Below the pieces are notes generated by a model. It saw nothing but the letters and a program-made list of their open reading frames with translations, did no database searches and had not been told where the DNA came from. Position numbers and translations under genes: made by a program. Below are positions 52,823 to 61,628 of a stretch of DNA of 64,000 nucleotides, piece after piece (position 1 is the stretch's first letter; each line of letters begins with the position of its first letter). The stretch lies in the NCBI RefSeq assembly GCF_017635265.1, contig NZ_JAGBLU010000038.1:1-64000 (forward strand). Direction: 5' to 3'. This DNA is from Butyrivibrio sp. (GTDB lineage: Bacteria > Bacillota > Clostridia > Lachnospirales > Lachnospiraceae).

Positions 52823-54160
52823 AGCTCTTTGTCTGTAACGTATGAATGCAGTTACACCAACAATAGTCCATGTAACACCTGTAGCAACCCATAGTCCCCA
52901 GGCTCCAAGAAATGGAAGGGAGCAAAACAAAGCAGGGAAAACAATTCGTCCGACCATTTCAGATATTCCTGAAATAAGTGGGAATTTGGCATCCCCTGTA
53001 CCGTTAAGTATTCCGCGGCAAACATATATAGTCCCAAGCGGAAGATAGAAACTTGAAAGAATCCTCATGGCTGTTTTTCCAAAGGCTATTACTTCAGGTT
53101 CATTGACAAAGACTCTCATCAGGAAATCTCCGAATATCCACATAAGAGGAATCATAAGAAGTGCATATACTCCCATCATGGTCATTCCGATTTTGTAGCC
53201 TTTTTTTACTCTGTCTACCTTTTGGGCGCCTATGTTCTGACCTGAGTAAGTTGACAGGGAATCTCCCAGAGCTTTAAATTGCATATTTACAAGGTTTTCA
53301 ATTTTACTGGTGGTAGTAAAGGCTGCGATAACAACTGCTCCAAAGGAGTTTATGACTCTTTGCAGGATAACGAAAGACAGTGCGATAAGTCCGCTTTGAA
53401 GCGCCATTGAACCGCCTAAAGTGTAGCATTTTATAATGATGTCTTTGTCCAATGTGAAATCTTTTTTCTCAAATTTAAAGACGGGATTTTTTAAAAGAGC
53501 ATATCCTATTGACAAAGCAGCAGATAAAGCCTGAGCTGTAATAGTTGCTATGGCGAGCCCTTTTACACCAAGATTAAAGTAAAGTACAAAAACAAGATCC
53601 ATGATTATATTAAGAAAACTTGAGATAATCAAAAAATACAAAGGGGTTTTGGAGTCACCAATCCCTCTCATAATATAAGAAATTGTATTGTAAAGTGCTG
53701 TTCCTATAAAGCCTATGCATGTTACAGACATGTAGACTACAGAATCTTCAAGAATCTCATCAGGTGTTTTCAACCCGTAAGCCAAAACCGGGCGGGATAA
53801 AAATGCACCAAGAAATCCTACAAAAAGAGAAGTTGCGCTTACCATGAAAAAAGCGTTGGTTATAGTCTTTCTCACTCCTTTGTGGTCTCCGGACCCAAAA
53901 AACTGAGAAACAATTATACCGATTCCTGTGGCCAGTCCGTTACCCAAGGCAAAAAATAAATTGGTAATATGTCCGGTTGAACCAACTGCGGCAAGGGCAT
54001 TGGCATCAATAAACTTACCGGCGATGATAGTATCTACAATGTTGTAAAACTGCTGAAAAATATTTCCTATCATCATTGGAATCATGAAGGTTATCAGAAG
54101 ACTAAAGGTATCGCCTGAAGTCATATCTTTTGCATACTTTTTAGAAATAGTCTGAGCCAT
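52793..54160 (-). CDS. MATE family efflux transporter
   Basis: A 455-residue membrane protein with 12 helices. MATE hallmarks are the opening LLITFMIPMMIGNIFQQFYNIVDTIIAGKFID, ALAAVGSTGHITNLF and GNGLATGIGIIVSQFFG in the first half, and FTTTSKIENLVNMQFKALGDSLSTYSGQNIGAQ in the second. It is a cation-coupled exporter of drugs or metabolites; substrate unknown. A short GGAAT/ATTCC hairpin (54189-54209) lies in its leader. Confidence 0.93.
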   Translation of the reverse strand: MAQTISKKYAKDMTSGDTFSLLITFMIPMMIGNIFQQFYNIVDTIIAGKFIDANALAAVGSTGHITNLFFALGNGLATGIGIIVSQFFGSGDHKGVRKTITNAFFMVSATSLFVGFLGAFLSRPVLAYGLKTPDEILEDSVVYMSVTCIGFIGTALYNTISYIMRGIGDSKTPLYFLIISSFLNIIMDLVFVLYFNLGVKGLAIATITAQALSAALSIGYALLKNPVFKFEKKDFTLDKDIIIKCYTLGGSMALQSGLIALSFVILQRVINSFGAVVIAAFTTTSKIENLVNMQFKALGDSLSTYSGQNIGAQKVDRVKKGYKIGMTMMGVYALLMIPLMWIFGDFLMRVFVNEPEVIAFGKTAMRILSSFYLPLGTIYVCRGILNGTGDAKFPLISGISEMVGRIVFPALFCSLPFLGAWGLWVATGVTWTIVGVTAFIRYRQRAQKSWRKETN

Positions 54161-54211
54161 TTATATGTACTCCCAAATTAAGTAAAACGGAATAAATTCT
54201 ACAAATTCCGG

Positions 54212-54257
54212 TGAGAAAACGCTGCCGTGGGGAAAGAAAGAAAAACCCAGGCAGCGT
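54212..54257 (-). terminator. Terminator of the AP2-like gene (minus strand)
   Basis: Arms ACGCTGCC and GGCAGCGT (54219-54257) with a CCCA/TGGG inner pairing are followed on the minus strand by TTTTCTC. It lies after the AP2-like gene and before the MATE start. Confidence 0.65.
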
Positions 54258-54368
54258 ATTTAGTATAGTAAAAGAATTGAAAGAAATCTACTTGAAATGT
54301 ACGAATTCTCAGCTGAAAATTATGATTTCTTGTGGTGCGGATAATATTTTACCAAGTGACAGTTTTTA

Positions 54369-55181
54369 TTACTTGCCTTTTTTTGAGGATTTTAACTGAT
54401 ATATCTTTGGCGCGATTTTTATCTTAATATAAAAATCGGCGTATTGCGAAGCACTTAAATCTTCAATGTAATTTTGTTGATAATTTTTATTTACTCCGTT
54501 CTTTTTCAGAATATCAGCTGCTTTATTATAGGCAATGGCAGCTTCAGCTTCGGAATCATATACACCCACAACGTAATTACTTTTTATATGAATATAGGTT
54601 TTGTATTTTATAAAGCCTTTATGGGCAAATTGTCTTACTCCGTGGTATCTGTTTAAAACAATAATGTTTTCATAACGAAGATCGTTTGGATCGTCATTGG
54701 CGAATCTATAGTCTCTTCCGGGGACAGCGTAGCTTTTAATCCCATATCTTTGGAGGACAGAAAGCTGACTTCCGTAATCTGCCACAAATAAATGACTTCC
54801 TCTTTGCATTATTTTATGAGAGGAGTAGTAAAATAAATCATCAATATCAAATTTAAGAATTTTGTCAGTGGATAAATAATACAGAAAGTATTTTTTTTCA
54901 AGATAAATAGGAGTAGGTATATATATGCCTTTATCCCTGAAATTTATGAGTATAACACATTTTTCAAAGGGGATATTCATTCCCTTTTTATATGATGTAA
55001 TAGAAAAATTATCACTGTGAAGAATGTAGTAGCTCTCATCATAAACTGCACTGGCTTTTTTTAGAGTGTCATAGGAACCAAGTGAGATATGTTTTCCATT
55101 GTAAACTATTGAAGTTCTGTAAGATATCGTGCCGTTTTTTAAAGCTGTTTTATACACTCCTGTGTGTGCTTCTTGCTTCAA
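54369..55181 (-). CDS. AP2-like/degenerate HNH protein
   Basis: A 270-residue protein. Two AP2-like DNA-binding segments (about 5-50: GVYKTALKNGTISYRTSIVYNGKHISLGSYDTLKKASAVYD-like; about 183-230: KYKTYIHIKSNYVVGVYDSEAEAAIAYN-like) flank a central region. Residues about 140-175 (YAVPGRDYRFANDDPNDLRYENIIVLN) resemble an HNH homing-endonuclease core, but the leading His is Tyr. It is probably a domesticated relative of AP2-HNH endonucleases acting as a DNA-binding protein. It is monocistronic with its own terminator; target unknown. Confidence 0.65.
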   Translation of the reverse strand: MKQEAHTGVYKTALKNGTISYRTSIVYNGKHISLGSYDTLKKASAVYDESYYILHSDNFSITSYKKGMNIPFEKCVILINFRDKGIYIPTPIYLEKKYFLYYLSTDKILKFDIDDLFYYSSHKIMQRGSHLFVADYGSQLSVLQRYGIKSYAVPGRDYRFANDDPNDLRYENIIVLNRYHGVRQFAHKGFIKYKTYIHIKSNYVVGVYDSEAEAAIAYNKAADILKKNGVNKNYQQNYIEDLSASQYADFYIKIKIAPKIYQLKSSKKGK

Positions 55182-55235
55182 AACTAGTCCCCCGCTATTT
55201 ACTTTACTAATTCAAAGTGTTAAATTACTATGGAT

Positions 55236-55260
55236 ATACTGTTTGGCAGTATGTTATACT
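55236..55260 (+). promoter_or_regulatory. thrC promoter with overlapping inverted repeat
   Basis: TGT-TATACT (52-60 of 55200s) is an extended -10 element. An inverted repeat ATACTG-TTTGG-CAGTAT (55236-55252) covers the spacer upstream of it, a natural place for a repressor. No clear -35 is visible. Confidence 0.5.
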
Positions 55261-55304
55261 ATAAATCACATAACTATTTTACCAACAATTAAGGAGTGAA
55301 GGCA

Positions 55305-56798
55305 ATGGCAAAGGAAGTTTTGTACAGTAGTACCAGGGGAGAGCAGGGGAATATTCACGCGTCTGAAGCAATCCTTAGAGGTCTTGCGGGTGATGGAGGT
55401 CTATATGTTCCGGATCATATTCCACATCTTGAAAAAACGCTTAGAGAAATCGCAGCATTAAGCTATCAGGAAACAGCTTATGAGGTAATGAAACTGTTTT
55501 TATCCGATTATTCAGAGGAAGAGCTTAAATATTGCATTTCACATGCATATGATTCTAAATTTGATACCGAAGAGATAGCTCCTTTATCTGAATCTGACGG
55601 GGCTTTTTATCTTGAGTTGTATCATGGCTCAACTATAGCATTTAAAGATATGGCGTTATCAATTTTACCTTATCTTATGGTAACAGCAGCCAAAAAGAAT
55701 AATGTCAAAAATGAGATCGTTATTCTTACAGCAACAAGTGGAGATACAGGTAAAGCAGCCCTTGCCGGATTTGCAGATGTTCCCGGTACAAAGATTATTG
55801 TTTTTTATCCTAAACATGGCGTAAGCCCTATTCAGGAAAAGCAGATGGTAACTCAAAAGGGTGCAAACACTTGTGTTATTGGTATTGAGGGTAACTTTGA
55901 CGATGCACAGACAGGCGTAAAAAAGATATTTACCGATCCTGAGCTTGCTAAAGTGATGGATGGAAAGGGATTTCAGTTTTCTTCAGCAAATTCTATCAAT
56001 ATTGGACGACTTGTTCCGCAGATTGTATATTATGTTTACTCATATGCAAAACTCCTTAAAGAGGGCAGAATTGCAGATGGTGACTGCATAAATGTAGTGG
56101 TTCCAACAGGTAACTTTGGAAATATCCTTGCTGCTTACTATGCTAAAAATATGGGTGTGCCGATTGCAAAACTGATATGTGCATCTAATTCAAATAAGGT
56201 ACTTTTCGATTTCTTTAAGACAGGTGAGTATGACAGAAATCGTGATTTTGTACTTACAGCTTCGCCTTCAATGGATATTCTTATTTCATCAAATTTGGAG
56301 AGACTTATCTATCATATTTCAGGTGATGATGCAGTAAAAGATGCAGAGTTTATGGACAGACTCTCAAAGGATGGAAAATATGATATAACTGATGAGATGA
56401 GAGACAGACTTGTAGATTTCTTTGGCGGATATGCAACAGAAGAAGAGACCTTTGAAACAATCAAAAATCTTTTTGATAAGACAGGATATCTCATTGATAC
56501 TCACACGGCAGTTGCAAGCTGTGTATATAATAAATATGTAAAGGAGACAGGAGATAAGACAGTTACAGTTATAGCTTCTACTGCCAGCCCTTACAAATTT
56601 ACCAGAAGTGTCATGAATGCTCTTTCTATGGGAGATGACAGCAAAGATGATTTTGAACTTGCAGATAAATTGTCTGAAGTATCTAAGGTAGAAATACCTG
56701 AAGCTGTTACATCCATCAGAACAGCAGAAGTTTTACATAATACAGTAGTAGACAAAACAGAAATGGAGAAGGCTGTAAAGGATTTCCTTGGCCTGTAA
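55305..56798 (+). CDS. thrC: Threonine synthase
   Basis: A 497-residue PLP enzyme making threonine from O-phosphohomoserine, of the long (~500-residue) class with the N-terminal LYSSTRGEQGNIHASEAILRGLAGDGGLYVP. The PLP lysine is in STIAFKDMAL (about residue 111). TATSGDTGKAAL and VPTGNFGNILAAYYAK bind cofactor and substrate. ATG 55305 has AAGGAG 8 bases upstream; a GTG 9 bases earlier is less likely. hom and thrB are not adjacent. Confidence 0.95.
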   Translation: MAKEVLYSSTRGEQGNIHASEAILRGLAGDGGLYVPDHIPHLEKTLREIAALSYQETAYEVMKLFLSDYSEEELKYCISHAYDSKFDTEEIAPLSESDGAFYLELYHGSTIAFKDMALSILPYLMVTAAKKNNVKNEIVILTATSGDTGKAALAGFADVPGTKIIVFYPKHGVSPIQEKQMVTQKGANTCVIGIEGNFDDAQTGVKKIFTDPELAKVMDGKGFQFSSANSINIGRLVPQIVYYVYSYAKLLKEGRIADGDCINVVVPTGNFGNILAAYYAKNMGVPIAKLICASNSNKVLFDFFKTGEYDRNRDFVLTASPSMDILISSNLERLIYHISGDDAVKDAEFMDRLSKDGKYDITDEMRDRLVDFFGGYATEEETFETIKNLFDKTGYLIDTHTAVASCVYNKYVKETGDKTVTVIASTASPYKFTRSVMNALSMGDDSKDDFELADKLSEVSKVEIPEAVTSIRTAEVLHNTVVDKTEMEKAVKDFLGL

Positions 56799-56802
56799 GA
56801 AA

Positions 56803-57144
56803 ATGGATTCATTTAGCAATATTTTTGATATTTTGATTATTTTTGGCGGGGCGATGATTATTTACTACGCTGAGCAGATGAGGGCCAATGATCTTATCAA
56901 AGTTGGGATAATGGTGCCACCTTCAGTTAATGTAAAGAAAATGAAGGATAGGGAAGGCTTTAAAAACTATGCTTTCCCAAGACATTTTTTGCAGGGACTT
57001 GTACTCGTTGTCCTTGGTATGGTTGGAATAGGGTGCGATCTGTATGGAAGAGCAGATCTTCATGCGATTGTTTACATCATTGTTCTCGCCTTTTATATCA
57101 TTGGTAATCTTTTCATTGAGAAAGGAAAAAAGAAATTTTATTAA
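56803..57144 (+). CDS. Small membrane protein of unknown function
   Basis: A 113-residue protein with three hydrophobic helices (about 6-23, 62-80 and 87-106), a short charged loop between helices 1 and 2 and a basic C-terminus. I do not recognise the family. It begins 4 bases after the thrC stop, so it is co-transcribed with thrC. An upstream in-frame TTG (56788) overlapping thrC is an alternative start. Confidence 0.65.
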   Translation: MDSFSNIFDILIIFGGAMIIYYAEQMRANDLIKVGIMVPPSVNVKKMKDREGFKNYAFPRHFLQGLVLVVLGMVGIGCDLYGRADLHAIVYIIVLAFYIIGNLFIEKGKKKFY

Positions 57145-57164
57145 AATAATTATATAATATAATA

Positions 57165-57260
57165 GGAGCTGGTTACCGCTTGAGCATGTATTTCTTGCCT
57201 TTGCGGTATCCGCATCCGACTAGAATAAGACAAATAATATAATTGCGTTATTAGAGGAGG
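57165..57260 (+). ncRNA. Structured 5' leader motif, copy B (before citrate synthase)
   Basis: GCTGG (57168-57172), a stem TACCGC (57174-57179) with GCGGTA (57203-57208), and GCATCCG (57212-57218). Next comes a hairpin AATAA (57233-57237) with TTATT (57248-57252) against the binding site GAGGAGG (57254-57260). The hairpin loop differs in sequence and length from copy A while the stem pairs are kept. A TATAAT at 57153-57158 places the transcript start about 57165, at the motif edge. The start region of the gene, TGCGGAT (57261-57267), can pair with ATCCGCA (57208-57214) in the motif, a possible off state. Confidence 0.65.
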
Positions 57261-57265
57261 TGCGG

Positions 57266-58639
57266 ATGGATTTAGGAAAAGGATATTACGCAGAAAACAC
57301 ACCGGAGATTATTGAATTATCTAAGCTTTCGAAAACAGCGGACATGATCGAGAATGATCTTTTCATCAAATATGATGTAAAAAGAGGCCTTCGAGATTTA
57401 AACGGAAAAGGCGTGCTTACCGGTCTTACACGAATTTCAGAGATTGTTGCCAAGGAGGTAGTAGATGGAAAAGAGGTTCCAAAAGACGGCGAGATTTATT
57501 TTAGAGGATATGATGTCCATGAACTGATAAATGCAGCAGTAAAAGAGAACAGATTTGCATTTGAGGAATGTACTTATCTGCTGCTTTTTGATAAGCTTCC
57601 GTCAGGAAAAGAGCTCTTTGAATTTGAAAAACTATTGGGAATATATAAGAGCCTTCCACCAAGCTTTGTTCGAGATGTCATAATGAAGGCGCCAAGCCGT
57701 GATATGATGAACACCCTTGCAAGAAGCGTTTTGACTTTGTATTCCTACGACGACCTTGCTGATGATGTATCACTTCCCAATGTGCTTAGGCAGTCACTTC
57801 AGCTGATCAGTATGTTCCCGCTTTTATCAATTTACGGGTATCATGCCTATAATCATTATCATGAGGGGAATTCCCTCATTATCCATCCGCCGAAGGAGGA
57901 ACTTTCTACTGCAGAGACGATCCTTTATCTCCTTAGACCTGACAGCAAGTATACAGAGCTTGAAGCAAAGCTTTTGGATATTTGTCTGGTGCTCCATATG
58001 GAGCATGGCGGTGGTAACAATTCATCTTTTACAACACACGTAGTGAGCTCAAGTCTTACAGATACTTACTCTGTTATTGCAGCTGCCATCGGTTCTTTAA
58101 AGGGACCTCGTCACGGCGGAGCTAATGTTAAGGTGGTTCATATGTTTGACGATATAGAGGCAAATGTTAAAGATTGGAAAGATGAAGAAGAGGTAGTAGC
58201 ATATCTTGATAAAATACTAAATAAAGAAGCTTTTGACAGATCGGGGCTTATTTATGGTATTGGACACGCTATCTATTCTAAGTCCGATCCGAGAGCCATG
58301 ATTCTAAAGGGCTTTGTTGAAAAACTTGCCGCTGAGAAGGGCAAAGAGGATGAGCTTGCTCTTTATGAAATGGTAGAACGTCTTGCACCAAGGATCATTA
58401 GTGGTGAGAGAACGATGTACAAGGGCGTAAGTGCCAATGTGGACTTTTATTCAGGCTTTGTATACAGAATGCTTGAGCTTCCGGAAGAACTTTATCCGAC
58501 AATTTTTGCCATTGCCAGAATTGTCGGTTGGAGCGCTCACAGAATGGAAGAGCTTGCCAATAACGGCAAGATAATCAGACCTGCCTACATGGCAATAGAA
58601 CCCCGAAAAGATTATGTTCCTATGTCTGAAAGAAAATAA
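57266..58639 (+). CDS. gltA: Citrate synthase
   Basis: A 457-residue citrate synthase condensing acetyl-CoA and oxaloacetate; in this setting it probably feeds 2-oxoglutarate and glutamate synthesis. GVLTGLTRISEIV and GEIYFRGYDVHELI start the enzyme. Catalytic His/Asp regions are LHMEHGGGNNSSFTTHVVSSS, KGPRHGGANVKVV and YGIGHAIYSKSDPRA. It is slightly longer than the E. coli type, as usual in clostridia. ATG 57266 follows GAGGAGG; the GTG at 57260 overlaps the binding site. It is controlled by leader motif copy B. Confidence 0.93.
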   Translation: MDLGKGYYAENTPEIIELSKLSKTADMIENDLFIKYDVKRGLRDLNGKGVLTGLTRISEIVAKEVVDGKEVPKDGEIYFRGYDVHELINAAVKENRFAFEECTYLLLFDKLPSGKELFEFEKLLGIYKSLPPSFVRDVIMKAPSRDMMNTLARSVLTLYSYDDLADDVSLPNVLRQSLQLISMFPLLSIYGYHAYNHYHEGNSLIIHPPKEELSTAETILYLLRPDSKYTELEAKLLDICLVLHMEHGGGNNSSFTTHVVSSSLTDTYSVIAAAIGSLKGPRHGGANVKVVHMFDDIEANVKDWKDEEEVVAYLDKILNKEAFDRSGLIYGIGHAIYSKSDPRAMILKGFVEKLAAEKGKEDELALYEMVERLAPRIISGERTMYKGVSANVDFYSGFVYRMLELPEELYPTIFAIARIVGWSAHRMEELANNGKIIRPAYMAIEPRKDYVPMSERK

Positions 58640-58665
58640 AGAGTCGCAAGCGACTCTTTATTTTT
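58638..58665. terminator. Bidirectional terminator between gltA and deoC
   Basis: Perfect arms AAAGAGTCGC and GCGACTCTTT around AA are followed by ATTTTT. It separates convergent genes. Confidence 0.85.
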
Positions 58666-58679
58666 ATGCTTAAAAAGTA

Positions 58680-59339
58680 TCAAAGACCATATTTTGCAGC
58701 AATCAGTGGAGCAACCTTTGAAGAACCGATACGGCTGCAACCGGCATTTGCATAAGCGAGGGCATCCTCTATTGTGCGGATTCCACCGGCAGCTTTTATC
58801 TTAACATCCGGACCAATGTGCTTTTTGAAGAGTTCAATGTCCTCAAGAGTAGCACCGGCGCTGCCAAAGCCTGTTGAAGTCTTGATGTAATCAGCCTTAA
58901 CTTCGGTAACAATCTTGCACAGCTCAATCTTTTCTTCCTCTGTGAGATAGCAGGTTTCGATGATAACCTTAAGGAGTTTGTCACCGCAAGCCTCACGAAT
59001 CATCTTAAGTTCTTTTCTTACTTCATCATATCTGTGATTTTTGACATCGCTGATATTAACAACGGTATCAATTTCCTCAGCTCCGTCTGCAATTGAATCT
59101 TTTGCTTCGACAACCTTGGAAGATGCTGAATTGTAGCCGAGAGGGAAACCTATAACTGTGCAAAGCTTAAGGCTTTCTCCATATTTTTCATGAACTCTCT
59201 TAAGATAAGTCTGCGGTATACATACGGTAGCAGTTCCGTATTTAACTGCCTCATCACAAAGCGAAACAATCTGTTCCCATGTGGCATCAGCCTGTAAAAG
59301 TGTGTGGTCAATAAGTTTTAATATATCCTTTTCTTCCAT
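58680..59339 (-). CDS. deoC: Deoxyribose-phosphate aldolase
   Basis: A 219-residue class I aldolase that splits deoxyribose-5-phosphate to glyceraldehyde-3-phosphate and acetaldehyde. LIDHTLLQADATWEQI opens the barrel. VIGFPLGYNSASSKV, KVIIETCYLT and the Schiff-base Lys in DYIKTSTGFG (about residue 153) follow, with the second Lys in VKIKAAGGIRT. ATG 59339 with AAAGGA upstream fits the family length of about 220. No other nucleoside catabolic genes are adjacent. Confidence 0.95.
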   Translation of the reverse strand: MEEKDILKLIDHTLLQADATWEQIVSLCDEAVKYGTATVCIPQTYLKRVHEKYGESLKLCTVIGFPLGYNSASSKVVEAKDSIADGAEEIDTVVNISDVKNHRYDEVRKELKMIREACGDKLLKVIIETCYLTEEEKIELCKIVTEVKADYIKTSTGFGSAGATLEDIELFKKHIGPDVKIKAAGGIRTIEDALAYANAGCSRIGSSKVAPLIAAKYGL

Positions 59340-59426
59340 AACAACATCCTTTCTCATTACTAAGTATTGATAATTATATACTTAAATCATAAAATATAAA
59401 ATAGTGTTTTGCAGGAGGATTTGTAT

Positions 59427-61250
59427 ATGACACAGGAAAATACAGTAATTAAGGAAAGACTTAAAAAATTGCGTAAAGCAATGTCTGAAAACGGCATTGA
59501 TTACTATATAATGCCTACTTCAGATTTTCATAATTCAGAGTATTCTGCAGACTTTTTTAAAGTCAGAGAATATTTTTGCGGATTTGACGGTTCTAACGGA
59601 ACTTTGGTAGTATCTAAAAATTTTGCGGGAATGTGGACAGACGGAAGATATTTCATTCAGGCTGAGAACCAGATGAAAGGCACCGGTGTAGAACTTTTTA
59701 AAATGTTAAATCCTGGAGTTCCTACAATTCCGGAGTTTTTATTTGATAATATGGCTGATGGTGAGACTTTAGGCTTTGATGGAAGGGTTATATCCACCAG
59801 CGTCGGAGAGAATATTGAAAATAAGCTTAGCGGAAAATTTGTAAAGTACAAAATTGACAAGGATCTTGCTGATCAGGTTTGGACAGACAGACCCAAGCTC
59901 CCTCTCAACGATATGTATGTTTTATCGGACGAGCTTTGCGGCAAATCTTTTAAAGAAAAATTATCACAGGTCAGAATCAAAATGAGAGAGTATGGAACAA
60001 CTGCTTATCTTTTGAGTAAGCTTGATGATATTATGTGGCTTACAAACCTTAGAGGAAGTGATGTTGAGTGCAATCCGGTAGCTCTTTCATATGCATATAT
60101 TACTCATGACAGTTTTGTTCTTTTTGTTCAGGAAAAAGAGGTCACAGATGAGGTAAGAGAATATTGTAACCGTCAGGGAATTGAACTTAAGGATTATAAT
60201 CAGCTCATGGAATTTATTGCAGATGTTAAGATAGATGGCAATGTTCTGTGTGATAAGAGAAATACTAATTTCCTTACCTACAAGACCTTACTTGATAAAA
60301 CGGCAGAAGCAGGTGTCCTGTTAAAAAATGAAAAAGATCCTACTGAGATCATGAAAGCTGTCAAAAATGATACTGAACTTAAAAATATCAGAGAAGTATA
60401 TTTGAGAGACAGTGTTGCTCTTACCAGGTTCATTTATTGGGTAAAAACAAACGTCGGTAAAATACCTATGACGGAATATACAGCTGCCCAAAAGCTTGAT
60501 GGAATGAGAGCGGCTCTTCCGGGATTTATTGAGCTTTCTTTCCCGACTATCAGCGCATATAAGGCCAATGCGGCAATGGCGCACTATGAAGCTACCAAAG
60601 ATAATGCAGCGGAAGTTAAAGCTGACGGAATGCTGCTGGTGGACTCTGGTGCGACATACATGGGCGGAACAACTGATGTTACCAGAACTATAGTTGTGGG
60701 AAAAATTTCTGATGAGATAAAAAAGCATTACACAGCAACTGTTATGGGAATGCTTAATCTGGCATCATCCAAGTTTATGGAAGGCTGCACAGGCAGAAAC
60801 GTAGATACTTTTGCCAGAATGGCTCTATGGGAAATGGGAATAGATTACAACCATGGAACAGGTCACGGCATTGGATATATGCTCAATGTTCATGAAGGAC
60901 CTCACAGCATCAGATGGAGATTTTCGGAAGGTATGCAGGAAGCTGTACTTCAGCCCGGAATGATAGTATCGGATGAACCCGGCGTGTATATAGAGGGAAG
61001 CCACGGAATTCGTATCGAGAATATTGTCGAAGTTGTTGAGAGAGAAAAAAATCAATATGGCAGATTCCTTGGATTTGAGCATCTTACTTATGCACCAATT
61101 GATCTTGAAGCAATAGACAAGCAATATATGCAGCCTAAAGATATTGAAAAACTCAATAATTATCACAAGATGGTATTTGACAAGGTGTCTCCTTTCATTG
61201 AGGATGAAGAGATACTTGCATGGCTAAAAGAGGCTACAAGAGCTATTTAA
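59427..61250 (+). CDS. Xaa-Pro aminopeptidase (M24B, long form)
   Basis: A 607-residue three-domain aminopeptidase P. It has two creatinase-like N-terminal domains (about 5-300, with YIMPTSDFHNSEYSADFF) and a pita-bread catalytic domain (about 315-540). The metal ligands lie in LLVDSGATYMGGTTDVTRT, HGTGHGIGYMLNVHEGPH, SDEPGVYIEGSHGIRIEN and the later Glu. A C-terminal extension carries FEHLTYAPIDLEAID, as in the cytosolic long forms. It removes N-terminal residues before proline. AGGAGG precedes ATG 59427. Confidence 0.93.
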   Translation: MTQENTVIKERLKKLRKAMSENGIDYYIMPTSDFHNSEYSADFFKVREYFCGFDGSNGTLVVSKNFAGMWTDGRYFIQAENQMKGTGVELFKMLNPGVPTIPEFLFDNMADGETLGFDGRVISTSVGENIENKLSGKFVKYKIDKDLADQVWTDRPKLPLNDMYVLSDELCGKSFKEKLSQVRIKMREYGTTAYLLSKLDDIMWLTNLRGSDVECNPVALSYAYITHDSFVLFVQEKEVTDEVREYCNRQGIELKDYNQLMEFIADVKIDGNVLCDKRNTNFLTYKTLLDKTAEAGVLLKNEKDPTEIMKAVKNDTELKNIREVYLRDSVALTRFIYWVKTNVGKIPMTEYTAAQKLDGMRAALPGFIELSFPTISAYKANAAMAHYEATKDNAAEVKADGMLLVDSGATYMGGTTDVTRTIVVGKISDEIKKHYTATVMGMLNLASSKFMEGCTGRNVDTFARMALWEMGIDYNHGTGHGIGYMLNVHEGPHSIRWRFSEGMQEAVLQPGMIVSDEPGVYIEGSHGIRIENIVEVVEREKNQYGRFLGFEHLTYAPIDLEAIDKQYMQPKDIEKLNNYHKMVFDKVSPFIEDEEILAWLKEATRAI

Positions 61251-61296
61251 TTTATTGAAGTTTTCATAAAATAACTGTAAAAAAAAGCGTTGACCC

Positions 61297-61324
61297 TTGA
61301 AAAATAAGGCACTTTGAATATAAT
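61297..61324 (+). promoter_or_regulatory. Promoter of 6S RNA
   Basis: TTGAAA (61297-61302), a 16-base spacer and TATAAT (61319-61324) put the transcript start at about 61331, just before the RNA. Confidence 0.7.
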
Positions 61325-61334
61325 AAGAATAGAA

Positions 61335-61530
61335 GTACATAAGTGCTTCTCCTGGGGTGTCCGACATCTCCTGTGTAATTTGAACCTACATTACTTTAAA
61401 CGGGACTCCTACATCACCATTTTTTATGTCACGCCTTCGGCTCTGCGCATGCGCAGGTTTAGCTTTGGGAGAGGAAGACAGAGATTGTGGTTGCGGTAAC
61501 CCACCTAGCGCTGTCTAGGAGTCAAATAAC
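61335..61530 (+). ncRNA. ssrS: 6S RNA
   Basis: A ~190-nt RNA fills the gap between the aminopeptidase gene and yihY. The closing stem pairs CTCCTGG (61349-61355) with CTAGGAG (61515-61521). The 5' side GGGGTGTCCG and the 3' side GGTTGCGGTAACCCACCTAGCGC resemble the conserved terminal regions of 6S RNA. The middle forms a large asymmetric region capped by a GCCTTCGGC hairpin near 61433-61441, as expected for the open-complex mimic. 6S RNA binds the sigma-A holoenzyme in stationary phase. Confidence 0.75.
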
Positions 61531-61562
61531 AGGAAACGGCATTTTGGGGTTTATTTGGAATC

Positions 61563-61592
61563 AAAAGCAGCCATGAAAATTGGCTGCTTTTT
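61563..61592 (+). terminator. Terminator after 6S RNA
   Basis: A stem AAAAGCAGCCA with TGGCTGCTTTTT and a 7-base loop: a clear intrinsic terminator 40 bases after the 6S closing stem. Confidence 0.8.
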
Positions 61593-61628
61593 CCATATGT
61601 GTATCATATTGGACTGGGAGTATAAGTT

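Noticed and set aside
54211-54399. 62-codon plus-strand frame between the MATE and AP2-like genes
   Set aside because: It overlaps the AP2-like terminator hairpin and gene end, has no ribosome binding site and no recognisable content.
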